This document shows positions 27,907-36,002 of a stretch of 64,000 nucleotides of DNA, piece by piece; within the stretch, counting starts at the first letter, position 1; each line of letters opens with the position of its first letter. The notes beneath the pieces were generated by a model that searched no databases, had not been told where the DNA came from, and saw only the letters and a program-made list of their open reading frames with translations. Origin of the DNA: Stanieria cyanosphaera PCC 7437 (GTDB lineage Bacteria > Cyanobacteriota > Cyanobacteriia > Cyanobacteriales > Xenococcaceae); assembly GCF_000317575.1 (NCBI RefSeq), contig NC_019748.1:3430501-3494500 (forward strand). The letters are read 5' to 3'. A program made the position numbers and the translations under genes.

Positions 27907-27934
27907 AGCAATTTAATTTATCCTTGAGCGGGTA

Positions 27935-28037
27935 AGAGAGCTTACGTCACCGCATAAGTCCATTAGTAAGGGAAACCTGAACGGGCTATGGTGAGTCCAG
28001 GAATCCCTCACTTTTAGTGACGGGAGCGTCAAATGTG
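27935..28037 (+). ncRNA. Orphan TnpB-type right end / omega-RNA-like relic
   Basis: The block GGGAAACCTGAACGGGC, then GTGAGTCCAGGAATCCCTCA and TTTTAGTGACGGGAGCGTCAA resembles the 3' end of IS200/IS605 and IS1341-type tnpB elements, which encodes the omega-RNA scaffold and ends with a GGAATCCC...GGGAGxGTCAA hairpin. There is no tnpB frame upstream on the plus strand; DUF1830 lies there on the other strand. This is inferred from pattern and from memory of such ends, so it could also be a different structured RNA. Confidence 0.55.
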
Positions 28038-28040
28038 TTA

Positions 28041-28078
28041 ACACTCAAACCTAGTTGGCTTGAGTGTATTTTTTTTTA
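28041..28078 (+). terminator. Rho-independent terminator after the RNA-like block
   Basis: The arms ACACTCAA and TTGAGTGT around an 11-base loop are followed by a run of T (ATTTTTTTTT). It would end a plus-strand transcript starting near 27930. Confidence 0.8.
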
Positions 28079-28515
28079 TATGCCAGCCGTTTTATAAAGT
28101 AAGTTGGCTAACGGTTTTTAAATCGATGTAAACAAATATAAACTTTTGTTACACGAGACTGAATATTTTTTAGATTTTCTTAAGATTGTGGCTCAAAACC
28201 AATTTTGACGCTTCGTTAAAAGACTTTTGATGGCTAGTTACTTACTAAAAAAATCTTAAGAAAAAATTAAATTTGTCAAGTAGAATCAGATAATGTTACA
28301 AATTTTGTTACAATAATTAATAAAAGTTAACAAAAAATTATGTATATTACCACTCAAATTATAACTGCCGTGTTCGGAAGAAGCGCGATCGCTTAGTATT
28401 GATGACTTATTGCTTTTTATCTCCCTAAACTAACTTCCTTTTGCCCCAGCATCAAAGTTTAAAAATTGCTTACAGTTTGTTCCTAAGATTATTTAGGTCT
28501 ATTAGCTTGAAGTAA
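28079..28515. other. Gap upstream of the pentapeptide gene
   Basis: About 440 bases, very AT-rich, without a recognisable gene. One GCGATCGC at 28386-28393. It probably includes the promoter of the pentapeptide gene. Confidence 0.4.
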
Positions 28516-29091
28516 ATGTATAATTCACAACCAAACCAGCACAGTACTAATATGATTGACGCTTCCCAACTTATTGAATCATATAGATCAGGAAAGCGCG
28601 ATTTTAGTCAAATAGATCTTAAGCAAGTTCATTTAAGCGAGGTTGATTTAACTGAAATTAAGTTGTGGCGGGCTAATTTAACTGAAATCAATCTTAGTTT
28701 TTCTGTTTTACATCAAGCCAATTTAAGTGAAAGTAATCTAATCGGGGCAACTCTTTGGCAAACTGACTTAACCAAAGCTTGTTTAAATCAAGCTCAACTA
28801 AGTCGTGCTTTTTTGATCCGTGCCAATTTGGAGCAAGCTAATTTATCTCAAACTCTTTTAAATGGTACAGAACTTCGGCTAGCTTGTTTAAGAGGTGCAG
28901 ATTTAAGAGGTGCAGATTTAAGTGAAGCCAATCTTAGCTATGCTGACTTGCGAGGAGCTAATTTAATAGGGGCTAATCTAGACCGCGCTATTCTTACAGG
29001 GGCTAATCTAGCTCAAGCTAATCTGAGTAACACTAACTTAGAAGGAACAATTTTAGAGCGGGTAAACTTAAACCAAGTCATATTAATCTAA
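28516..29091 (+). CDS. Pentapeptide repeat protein
   Basis: A 191-residue protein made of about 30 A(D/N)LxX pentapeptides (LRGADLRGADLSEANLSYAD, then LRGANLIGANLDRAI) that fold as a right-handed quadrilateral beta helix. An N-terminal cap of about 20 residues includes MIDASQLIESYRSGKRDFSQ. Pentapeptide proteins are abundant in cyanobacteria and mostly of unknown function. An internal ATG at residue 13 is an alternative start. Confidence 0.88.
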   Translation: MYNSQPNQHSTNMIDASQLIESYRSGKRDFSQIDLKQVHLSEVDLTEIKLWRANLTEINLSFSVLHQANLSESNLIGATLWQTDLTKACLNQAQLSRAFLIRANLEQANLSQTLLNGTELRLACLRGADLRGADLSEANLSYADLRGANLIGANLDRAILTGANLAQANLSNTNLEGTILERVNLNQVILI

Positions 29092-29233
29092 ATATAGATT
29101 TAAGCAAAATTTGACGTGCTGGCAATGAGGCAATTGAGAATGGGGACTATCAGTTAAGTAACGAAATTTTGTAGTCTTAACCCTATGGATCAAAATGGAG
29201 AGTTATTGCCAGTAAATTATGGCGAGGAGCAAA

Positions 29234-31189
29234 ATGAACCTGACTAATTCCCTTCTATGGGACTTAGTGACAGAATATTCTCATCTTCGTCCCCAAATAT
29301 ATTTTAAGTCTTCTTTGTTAGCATTGGCTCGGGCGATGGAAGATCTGGTGTTAGCTAGCGATGATGTACCTTTAGTGATTGCTAATTTTCAGCAGGAACG
29401 CTTTTTCCGTCAACAAGAACGTCGTTTCTATCGTATTGCTCAACAAACAGACCAAGTTTATGTACTAGCTGTACCCGATCAAGAATCGAGTTTTTCGTTG
29501 GTCAATTCTGGTTATGAAACAATTCCTTTAGCTCAAACCGATGTTTTGGCTGGAGAAAAGTATTTAGTGATTATTGCACAGCAATATGCTGCTTGTTTGG
29601 TAGGTCAAGAAAAGCTTTCTTTAAAAGAATTAAATGAAATTAGAAACCCAGTAGAACAGGTTAAAAGATTTGAGGGATTCTGGACTTTTGATCGCCGTGT
29701 CGCCTGTAGTGCTGCTGACTGGTTATTGGGACATATTAAAAATTATCGTCCTGAATTAACCGAGAAGTTAGAACGAGCAAGAGAATTTTACAATCTAAAC
29801 CAAAATGTATCTAGTAAACCTTTTCTGTTAACAAGTCAGTCGATTGATCTTGGTATTTTTACTCAACGGCTAGTTACTTATTTACAAGCAGGTCAATATA
29901 AATTACTTAAAGCTTATAAAGCGATCGCGGTAGCAGAACGAAAGGAACATTTAATTAATAAAATTGCTCAAGCACAGCGAAAATCACTTAATCCTGAAGA
30001 AATTATTCAAATTACTGTACGAGAATTAGGTCAGTTGTTTCCTCGCTGTCGCTGTTTGCTTTATCGCCTTAGTCCTGATGATAGGGAGGTGCAAGTTGAG
30101 TATGAATTTGTACCTTTGGGAATGCCTTCTTTGTTAGGTCAAAAGTGGTCAGTAGCAGACGATCCTATTTTTATTGTTGCCCAAACTCAAGATTCTGCTT
30201 TAGTTATCAATGATGTTAATAACAATATTTATTTACAAGGAAATCCGATTTTAAAGGAGAAAATTGAACGAGCAGCTATTCATTCTTGGTTAATGGTTTC
30301 TCTTCGCTACCAAGGAGTGCTGTTAGGAATGTTAGAGTTGCACTATGGAAGAAAGGGACAATGCCAATGGCAAGCTGAGGATATTGCTCTAGTCGAAGCT
30401 GTAGCTAATAGTGCAGGAGTAGCATTAACTCAAGCCAGTGCTTATAGCAACTTAGTCAATTTAAATCGTCAATTAGAAGCAGTTGAAAGGATTCAAAGTA
30501 ATCTGATTGCGATTGTCGGACACGAATTACGTACCCCTTTATCAACGATTCGCATCTGTCTTGAAAGTTTGGCAGCAGAACCAGATCTGCCTTGTGAATT
30601 AAGAGAAGCGATGTTAGATACAGCTTTAACTGATAGCGATCGCTTGGGTCAGTTAATTCAGGATTTTTTAACTCTTTCTAAGTTGGAAGCAGGAAAAGCT
30701 TATCGTACTATAGAAGTATTTCAATTAGATTACGTTGTTAATTTAGCAATACGTCGGATTCAAAGTAATTTTAAAAATCAAACTCTTCCTAAAATTAGGG
30801 TAGAATTATCTGGTCAATTACCTTTAGTAGTAGCAGATGTAGAAGGGTTAGTCGAGGTAGTTACGAAGCTACTTGATAATTCCTGTAAATTTACACCAGC
30901 TAATGGTGAAATTTTGATTACTACTCGGATACACAAAGAAGAAATACTTCCTCAAATGTTAGAGGTGATTGTTGCTGATACGGGCAGAGGTATCGAATCG
31001 AGTCAACTTGAACTTATTTTTGACCGCTTTTCCCAATCAGAAAATTATTTGCGTCGCAGTGTTAGTGGAGTAGGATTGGGATTGGTTATTTGTCGTCAGA
31101 TAATTAATGCTATGGGCGGACGAATTTGGGCAACAAGTGAGGGAAGAGATCGAGGTAGTCAGTTTCACTTTACTATTCCAATTAAATAA
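29234..31189 (+). CDS. Sensor histidine kinase with DICT and GAF domains
   Basis: A soluble histidine kinase of 651 residues. The N-terminal region is a DICT sensory domain (about 15-150), a light-signalling-associated domain. A GAF-like domain is at about 240-400, the HisKA phospho-acceptor is GHELRTPLSTIRICL, and the HATPase domain is at about 520-645 (N-box LLDNSCKFTP, G1 VADTGRGI, G2 GVGLGLVICRQII). No receiver domain or partner regulator gene is adjacent. I chose the ATG at 29234 because AGGAG lies four bases ahead; an in-frame ATG at 29219 precedes it. Confidence 0.9.
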   Translation: MNLTNSLLWDLVTEYSHLRPQIYFKSSLLALARAMEDLVLASDDVPLVIANFQQERFFRQQERRFYRIAQQTDQVYVLAVPDQESSFSLVNSGYETIPLAQTDVLAGEKYLVIIAQQYAACLVGQEKLSLKELNEIRNPVEQVKRFEGFWTFDRRVACSAADWLLGHIKNYRPELTEKLERAREFYNLNQNVSSKPFLLTSQSIDLGIFTQRLVTYLQAGQYKLLKAYKAIAVAERKEHLINKIAQAQRKSLNPEEIIQITVRELGQLFPRCRCLLYRLSPDDREVQVEYEFVPLGMPSLLGQKWSVADDPIFIVAQTQDSALVINDVNNNIYLQGNPILKEKIERAAIHSWLMVSLRYQGVLLGMLELHYGRKGQCQWQAEDIALVEAVANSAGVALTQASAYSNLVNLNRQLEAVERIQSNLIAIVGHELRTPLSTIRICLESLAAEPDLPCELREAMLDTALTDSDRLGQLIQDFLTLSKLEAGKAYRTIEVFQLDYVVNLAIRRIQSNFKNQTLPKIRVELSGQLPLVVADVEGLVEVVTKLLDNSCKFTPANGEILITTRIHKEEILPQMLEVIVADTGRGIESSQLELIFDRFSQSENYLRRSVSGVGLGLVICRQIINAMGGRIWATSEGRDRGSQFHFTIPIK

Positions 31190-31341
31190 TATGCCAGCGA
31201 GCAGTATCGGCAATCTGATTTTCAAAGTGGGCTGCAACTATTTTCAACAGATCCTGAAGTTAGGAGTATTAGTTTTGATGATAAAAATGCGATCGCTAGA
31301 TTCTAAAAACTTCAAAAAGCTTATCCTGGTGCAGACATAGT

Positions 31342-33642
31342 ATGCAATCAAATGAAAAATCACTCAGAATTGGTTCGTTTGTAAGCGGAATAGTTTTACT
31401 ATTTATATTATATGGTTTTATTAAATTATTAATTAGTCAAGACCCAGGCGTAGTTCTTTTCAGGCAATATATTGCGCTTTTGCGGATGCCAATTATTGCA
31501 GGATTAATATTTTTTCTATTTCCAATTATCTCAAAAAGCTCTAACCTTTTTCAAAATTTATTTGTAATGCGTGGAACAAGGCAGCTGTTATCAGTGCTAT
31601 TTTTTTCCACAGTAACAGCCTTCATGATTACGTCTTCTTTTGAGTTTATTGTAGAAAACGCGCCATATCGGTTTGGTATTGAATCTATATCTCAAATAAA
31701 TCTAGAGAGTTTAAGCATACTCAAAAAAATTATTGACTTAGTTATTTCATTAGTGCTTCTATTGCCTAAATGGCTACGTTCAAATTCTGAAATAATTTTA
31801 CTTGCTCCTACGTGGTTAATTACCATTTGGCTTTCTGCACGAGAACCAGACTTTCGCGATCGCAAATATCAATTAAACTACATCTTTGCCGTATTAGTCG
31901 GATTAGTTTTAAGTTTATTATTAGGAATACTTTTAAATACAGAGATAAATATCAAGTATCTTACAGACTTAGATACCATAGGAGCAAAACCAGGTTATAC
32001 TTCTGAGTTTTTATTGCTGATTATTAGTGGTTTTATAGTCTATGTTGTAGTCTTTTTTCTATTTAATCCCCAAAATTTAAGAAATCGATTCAACCCAAAA
32101 AATAACGATAATACTAATAACTTACTATTAAATAAAGCTTCTGCACTGTTTTATGTTTTATTGTTAATTTGGCTCTTTACAGGAGTTTTTAGTCTAGCAA
32201 CTTTCTTGGTGGACAAATGGCATCTTCCTGTTGTGTTAATAGTTATTTTATTTTCTGGAGCTATGTATTTAATCTGGTATGTAGATAACTTTTTTAGATT
32301 AGATACAGTAGAACCAGATCGAGTTTTGGATCGGATAGATGACTTTACTAAAATAATTAATAATCGGCTTAAAATTCAGGATAAATGGATTCAACAGGAT
32401 GAACAAAAGAACAAGCGCACTTTAGTTGTTATTGCAACCAGTGGTGGTGGTATCCAAGCTTCTGGTTGGACAGCACAAGTTTTATGTGGTTTACAAGAAG
32501 AGTTAGGAGTTTCATTTACCCAATCAATTGGTTTGATTAGTTCGATATCTGGTGGTTCTGTGGGGACTATGTTTTTCCTAGATCGGTTTAACGATACACA
32601 TCATTGTCCTACTCCAACAACAAATGGACAACTTGGTCAATTTGAAAATCAAACCCTCAATACTATTTTCAATAATGCTACTACTGATTGGTTAGATGCC
32701 ATTGGTTGGGGACTAGCTTACCCTGATATGATCAGAGGATTTTTTGGTATTTCATTAGGAAAATATAGCGATCGCGGATATGCTCTAGAATGGGATTGGC
32801 AAAGAGATCTGACACAACCACAAGCAACACTAGCTAGTTGGCGAGAAAAAGTTCTAGCAGGAAAAATTCCTATTCCAGTTTTTAACGCTACGTTGGTCGA
32901 AGATGGTCGTCGTTTCTTGATTTCGCCAACAAAGTTGATAGATGGAACTCTTGAAGATTTAATTCACTCTCAAAACTCAAACCCAAACCCCCAAGATCCC
33001 AAAGCGTTAGACTTTCATACTCTATATAGAGGATATGATCTCGATGTCACTACCGCAGCTAGACTGTCTGCAACCTTTCCTTATGTCTCACCTGTAGCGA
33101 GAAATGATAGCAAAGATGGGCTTACTCATAACTACCATGTTGCAGATGGAGGCTTTTTTGATAATGCTGGTTTATTTACTGCTATTGAATGGCTGGATAC
33201 ACACCTTGATTCTTTAGATGTTGAACGGGTTTTATTAATCCAAATTAATGCAATTCCAGGAGAGAAATTAAAGGCGAAACAAAAAGGTGGTCTTGGCTGG
33301 TGGATGCAATCGATTGGACCGTTAAAGACACTGTATAGCATTCGAGATTCAACACAAATTGCTCGAAATAGTCGAGAAATTGAACTAATTAAAGATAAGT
33401 GGCTCAGTAATCTGGCAAATAGACGCACAGTAGACTTTAGAACTTGTTATATTGGTTTTCCAGAAGGATATAACCCACCCTTATCTTGGAGGTTAACTGG
33501 TAAACAAATAGGTGATTTAAAAGAAGCTTGGAGTCATATAACTCAAAAAGAAAGTTTTAGAGAACTCAAACAATTATGGAGAGAATCAGGCAAAGATAGA
33601 CACGGACGAAAAAATTGGAATTTTCCTGAAACTTTTACATAG
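31342..33642 (+). CDS. Polytopic membrane protein with C-terminal patatin-like phospholipase domain
   Basis: A 766-residue protein. The first 330 residues carry about 8 membrane helices (for example SGIVLLFILYGFIKLLI, LLVLWLFTGVFSLA-type segments). The C-terminal half (about 365-700) is a patatin-like phospholipase domain: oxyanion motif SGGGIQASG, nucleophile elbow SISGGSVGTM (Ser), and the catalytic Asp in DGGFFDNAG. Patatin enzymes hydrolyse membrane lipids. The membrane-fused form is less common and its substrate is unknown. It starts 152 bases after the kinase gene. Confidence 0.85.
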   Translation: MQSNEKSLRIGSFVSGIVLLFILYGFIKLLISQDPGVVLFRQYIALLRMPIIAGLIFFLFPIISKSSNLFQNLFVMRGTRQLLSVLFFSTVTAFMITSSFEFIVENAPYRFGIESISQINLESLSILKKIIDLVISLVLLLPKWLRSNSEIILLAPTWLITIWLSAREPDFRDRKYQLNYIFAVLVGLVLSLLLGILLNTEINIKYLTDLDTIGAKPGYTSEFLLLIISGFIVYVVVFFLFNPQNLRNRFNPKNNDNTNNLLLNKASALFYVLLLIWLFTGVFSLATFLVDKWHLPVVLIVILFSGAMYLIWYVDNFFRLDTVEPDRVLDRIDDFTKIINNRLKIQDKWIQQDEQKNKRTLVVIATSGGGIQASGWTAQVLCGLQEELGVSFTQSIGLISSISGGSVGTMFFLDRFNDTHHCPTPTTNGQLGQFENQTLNTIFNNATTDWLDAIGWGLAYPDMIRGFFGISLGKYSDRGYALEWDWQRDLTQPQATLASWREKVLAGKIPIPVFNATLVEDGRRFLISPTKLIDGTLEDLIHSQNSNPNPQDPKALDFHTLYRGYDLDVTTAARLSATFPYVSPVARNDSKDGLTHNYHVADGGFFDNAGLFTAIEWLDTHLDSLDVERVLLIQINAIPGEKLKAKQKGGLGWWMQSIGPLKTLYSIRDSTQIARNSREIELIKDKWLSNLANRRTVDFRTCYIGFPEGYNPPLSWRLTGKQIGDLKEAWSHITQKESFRELKQLWRESGKDRHGRKNWNFPETFT

Positions 33643-33689
33643 AGTTTTTTCTCTATACTAGAGCGATCGCACACCCACTAATCCAACTC

Positions 33690-33865
33690 AATAAACACGC
33701 CTGGTACACAAGAAACGGCTAAACGTGCTTTTTATCTTGAAAGATTTGTATAGTCTAAGAGTAGCCGATGAAATCGCTTTCTCCCGTCAAACAAAAGTAA
33801 TTTATGAGAAATTGCCGAGAATTAAGCGTCAATTACGACAAATGACTGATGTAAAAAGTTATTAA
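33690..33865 (+). pseudogene. Possible gene remnant
   Basis: An open stretch encodes RVADEIAFSRQTKVIYEKLP and RIKRQLRQMTDVKSY before a stop, preceded by out-of-frame TAKRAFYLERFV. It reads like a helical protein tail with a frameshift, but I cannot name the family. The region between the patatin gene and the nucleoside hydrolase holds nothing else. Confidence 0.25.
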
Positions 33866-33944
33866 AGTTTTTTAGTATGGGTTTAGATACTTCTCGAACA
33901 CTTCCAGGATTTGCACAGAAAATGATTCTCGTGTGAGTCCTGTT

Positions 33945-34874
33945 TTATTTAAGTGCTTTTAATTGCTTCAAAAGGTAATCATAAAAACGCTGCTTATCTA
34001 CTTTCGTCATCACTTGAATGGTTCTACCACCTTGCTTTAGAATAGTTCTTCCTTGACTTGTTCCCTCTGTAATAATGTCGGTTTCGTAAGTCTCTAAGTG
34101 ATAAAATTCTGGACGAGCTAGGTAGGCAGTCGCTAAAATATCCCAACAATAATAAGTTTGGGGAATTGCCAGAGCATAACACAATCCAGCTAGATCTGAA
34201 AGAGGATACTGACGCTGTTTAGTTAATAAATGAATAAACTCAGGAGTAACAGGAACGGTATTAGTTAAATCCAACGGACAAAGTATAATCGCAATTGACG
34301 TTTCCCAAATCTTTTTAGCTGCAATGGGATCCCAAAACACATTCCATTCTGCTGAACCATCATGTTCTAAAGCAAAACCTTTCTCTACATTGCCCCCTAC
34401 TGTTAATGCGCCTCCCATCCAAATAATTGCTTCAATTTTCGCGATTATTTCTGGTTGAAGTATGATCGCTTCTGCTAACGTAGTTAACGGCCCTGTCACC
34501 ATTAAACTCACAGGTTGAGAGGCTGCTTGTAACTGATTAACAATAAATTCTTGTCCTGATTCGGTTACTAAGCGACTTTCGCTCTGTTCTGGTTCATTTA
34601 AAATTGGAAAATTATCAATAATCGTACAATCACGCCTAAACTCTGGCGGAAATGGATTGATTCCTCGTACTGTGCTAGCAGCAACAGAAATGTGTGATTT
34701 TCCCATCAAATCTAAAATCTTACGGGTGACGCTTACCGCAGCACGAGGATAACAATCAGCAGGAGTAACCACAATTCCAATTGGTTCGACTTCCGCCATT
34801 GTTAGTAAAAGTATAGTGGCAAGAAAATCATCGATCGCACCATCATGATCCATTAAAACCAACTTTTTAGACAT
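33945..34874 (-). CDS. Inosine/uridine-preferring nucleoside hydrolase family protein
   Basis: A 309-residue nucleoside hydrolase that cleaves ribonucleosides to base and ribose, for purine or pyrimidine salvage. The calcium-binding N-terminal signature DHDGAIDD (residues 9-16) is a variant of the usual DTDPGxDD, and the segments IWMGGALTVGGNVE and EWNVFWDPIAAKKI fit the family. The variant signature makes substrate preference uncertain. It sits 30 bases downstream of the smtB gene on the same strand and may share its transcript. Confidence 0.85.
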   Translation of the reverse strand: MSKKLVLMDHDGAIDDFLATILLLTMAEVEPIGIVVTPADCYPRAAVSVTRKILDLMGKSHISVAASTVRGINPFPPEFRRDCTIIDNFPILNEPEQSESRLVTESGQEFIVNQLQAASQPVSLMVTGPLTTLAEAIILQPEIIAKIEAIIWMGGALTVGGNVEKGFALEHDGSAEWNVFWDPIAAKKIWETSIAIILCPLDLTNTVPVTPEFIHLLTKQRQYPLSDLAGLCYALAIPQTYYCWDILATAYLARPEFYHLETYETDIITEGTSQGRTILKQGGRTIQVMTKVDKQRFYDYLLKQLKALK

Positions 34875-34904
34875 GGTTTTTGATAGTCTTTTCCGTTCTT
34901 AACT

Positions 34905-35276
34905 CTACTCTTCAGTTTCAGATTCGTCTAGATGTTCTACTACTGAATTATAAAGATCGAGGACATGATGGTCTTGAAGATCATAATAAACTTTTCTGCC
35001 TTGCTTTTGATAACTGACTAACCGAAGCGATCGCAATGTACGCAGTTGATGAGATACTGCTGATTCACTCATCTCCAAAATAGCTGCCAAATCGCAAACA
35101 CATAGTTTTTGTTTGGCTAAGACAGATAAAATTCGCAGGCGGTTAGCATCTCCTAATAAACGGAAAAACTCCGCCATGCGTTGTGCTTTTTCTTGGTCTA
35201 ATTGGTTGATGCGATTCGATTCAAGAGCATGGACTGTTTCACAAGTAGGTACGGTAGGTGATTGAATTTTTGGCAT
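34905..35276 (-). CDS. smtB: ArsR/SmtB-family metal-sensing repressor (SmtB/ZiaR type)
   Basis: A 123-residue winged-helix repressor. The HTH with SESAVSHQLRTLRSLRLVSY and the wing QGRKVYYDLQDHHV are typical of SmtB/ZiaR. The LCVCDLA segment supplies the alpha-3 Cys pair and DHHVLDLYNSVVEHLDE supplies alpha-5 ligands, with a further Cys in the N-terminal extension (TVPTCETVHALE). It is thus likely to sense zinc or a related thiophilic metal. It follows the metallothionein gene on the same strand, 66 bases after its stop. Confidence 0.9.
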   Translation of the reverse strand: MPKIQSPTVPTCETVHALESNRINQLDQEKAQRMAEFFRLLGDANRLRILSVLAKQKLCVCDLAAILEMSESAVSHQLRTLRSLRLVSYQKQGRKVYYDLQDHHVLDLYNSVVEHLDESETEE

Positions 35277-35341
35277 TTTTTGACCTAAAGATTGTTAATT
35301 TTTGGTTTTTCTAGCCTACCGAATCTGTGATCTCATTGCAT

Positions 35342-35503
35342 TTAACAACCACATCCTTGATGTCCACAACCCGAACCATCGGTATGACCATTGGCACAGG
35401 CTTCACAGCAATAATATTTACCATCTTTTTTGACTGCATCTTCTAACGATACTACACAAAGACAGCGATCGCAGGCACACTTCATTGAGGTAACAGTACT
35501 CAT
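35342..35503 (-). CDS. smtA: Bacterial metallothionein SmtA, 53 aa
   Basis: The 53-residue product MSTVTSMKCACDRCLCVVSL... with YYCCEACANGH and GCGHQGCGC carries nine Cys plus two His arranged as in SmtA, a cyanobacterial metallothionein binding about four zinc ions. It is short and easily overlooked. smtA and smtB run in the same direction here, unlike the divergent arrangement in Synechococcus elongatus. An imperfect operator-like inverted repeat lies about 45 bases before the start. Confidence 0.92.
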   Translation of the reverse strand: MSTVTSMKCACDRCLCVVSLEDAVKKDGKYYCCEACANGHTDGSGCGHQGCGC

Positions 35504-35544
35504 GGTTTTTCCTTTTATTTAAGATATTTTTATTATATTATATC

Positions 35545-35558
35545 TGAACATACGTTCA
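35545..35558 (-). promoter_or_regulatory. SmtB/ZiaR-type operator candidate
   Basis: TGAACATACGTTCA is an inverted repeat with 5-base arms (TGAAC / GTTCA) like the TGAACA-type sites of SmtB-family operators. Further CTGAA/TTCAG symmetry flanks it. It is located upstream of smtA. Confidence 0.65.
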
Positions 35559-35646
35559 CGTATTCAGAAGAAAAATAAATTTTTGTTTAAGGCTTGCAAT
35601 GAGTTATTAATTTTGTTATCTTAGTTAAGCATTGAAAATAAGGTTT

Positions 35647-35719
<73 letters not shown>

Positions 35720-35796
35720 TTTATTTGTATACCAAATAATTATTTTGTACTGTACATTTAATAATGTAATTGTGCTGCCATCATCAGTATCTTGTA

Positions 35797-35824
35797 GTAG
35801 AGACGTAATATGTTACGTCTCTAC
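35797..35824. repeat. 28-bp near-palindrome of the TAGAGACG family
   Basis: The outer arms GTAGAGACGTAA and TTACGTCTCTAC are exact inverted repeats around a centre TATG. The outer TAGAGACG matches the palindrome at 1677-1702. It lies between tRNA-Phe and mfd. Confidence 0.8.
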
Positions 35825-36002
35825 TGAAAATCGCGGTAATTAGTGGATTGACTTATTATTTTATTATTATTGTTGGCCTGTCAGTAGAGCAGCTTAATTT
35901 TATTATTCATCCGAACTTGATATAAAAGGATTACACTAAATCTATTGAAGATTCGTTCCGTTACTCAATTTTATTGTTTAATTTTTTTGCAGCAAAATTG
36001 CT

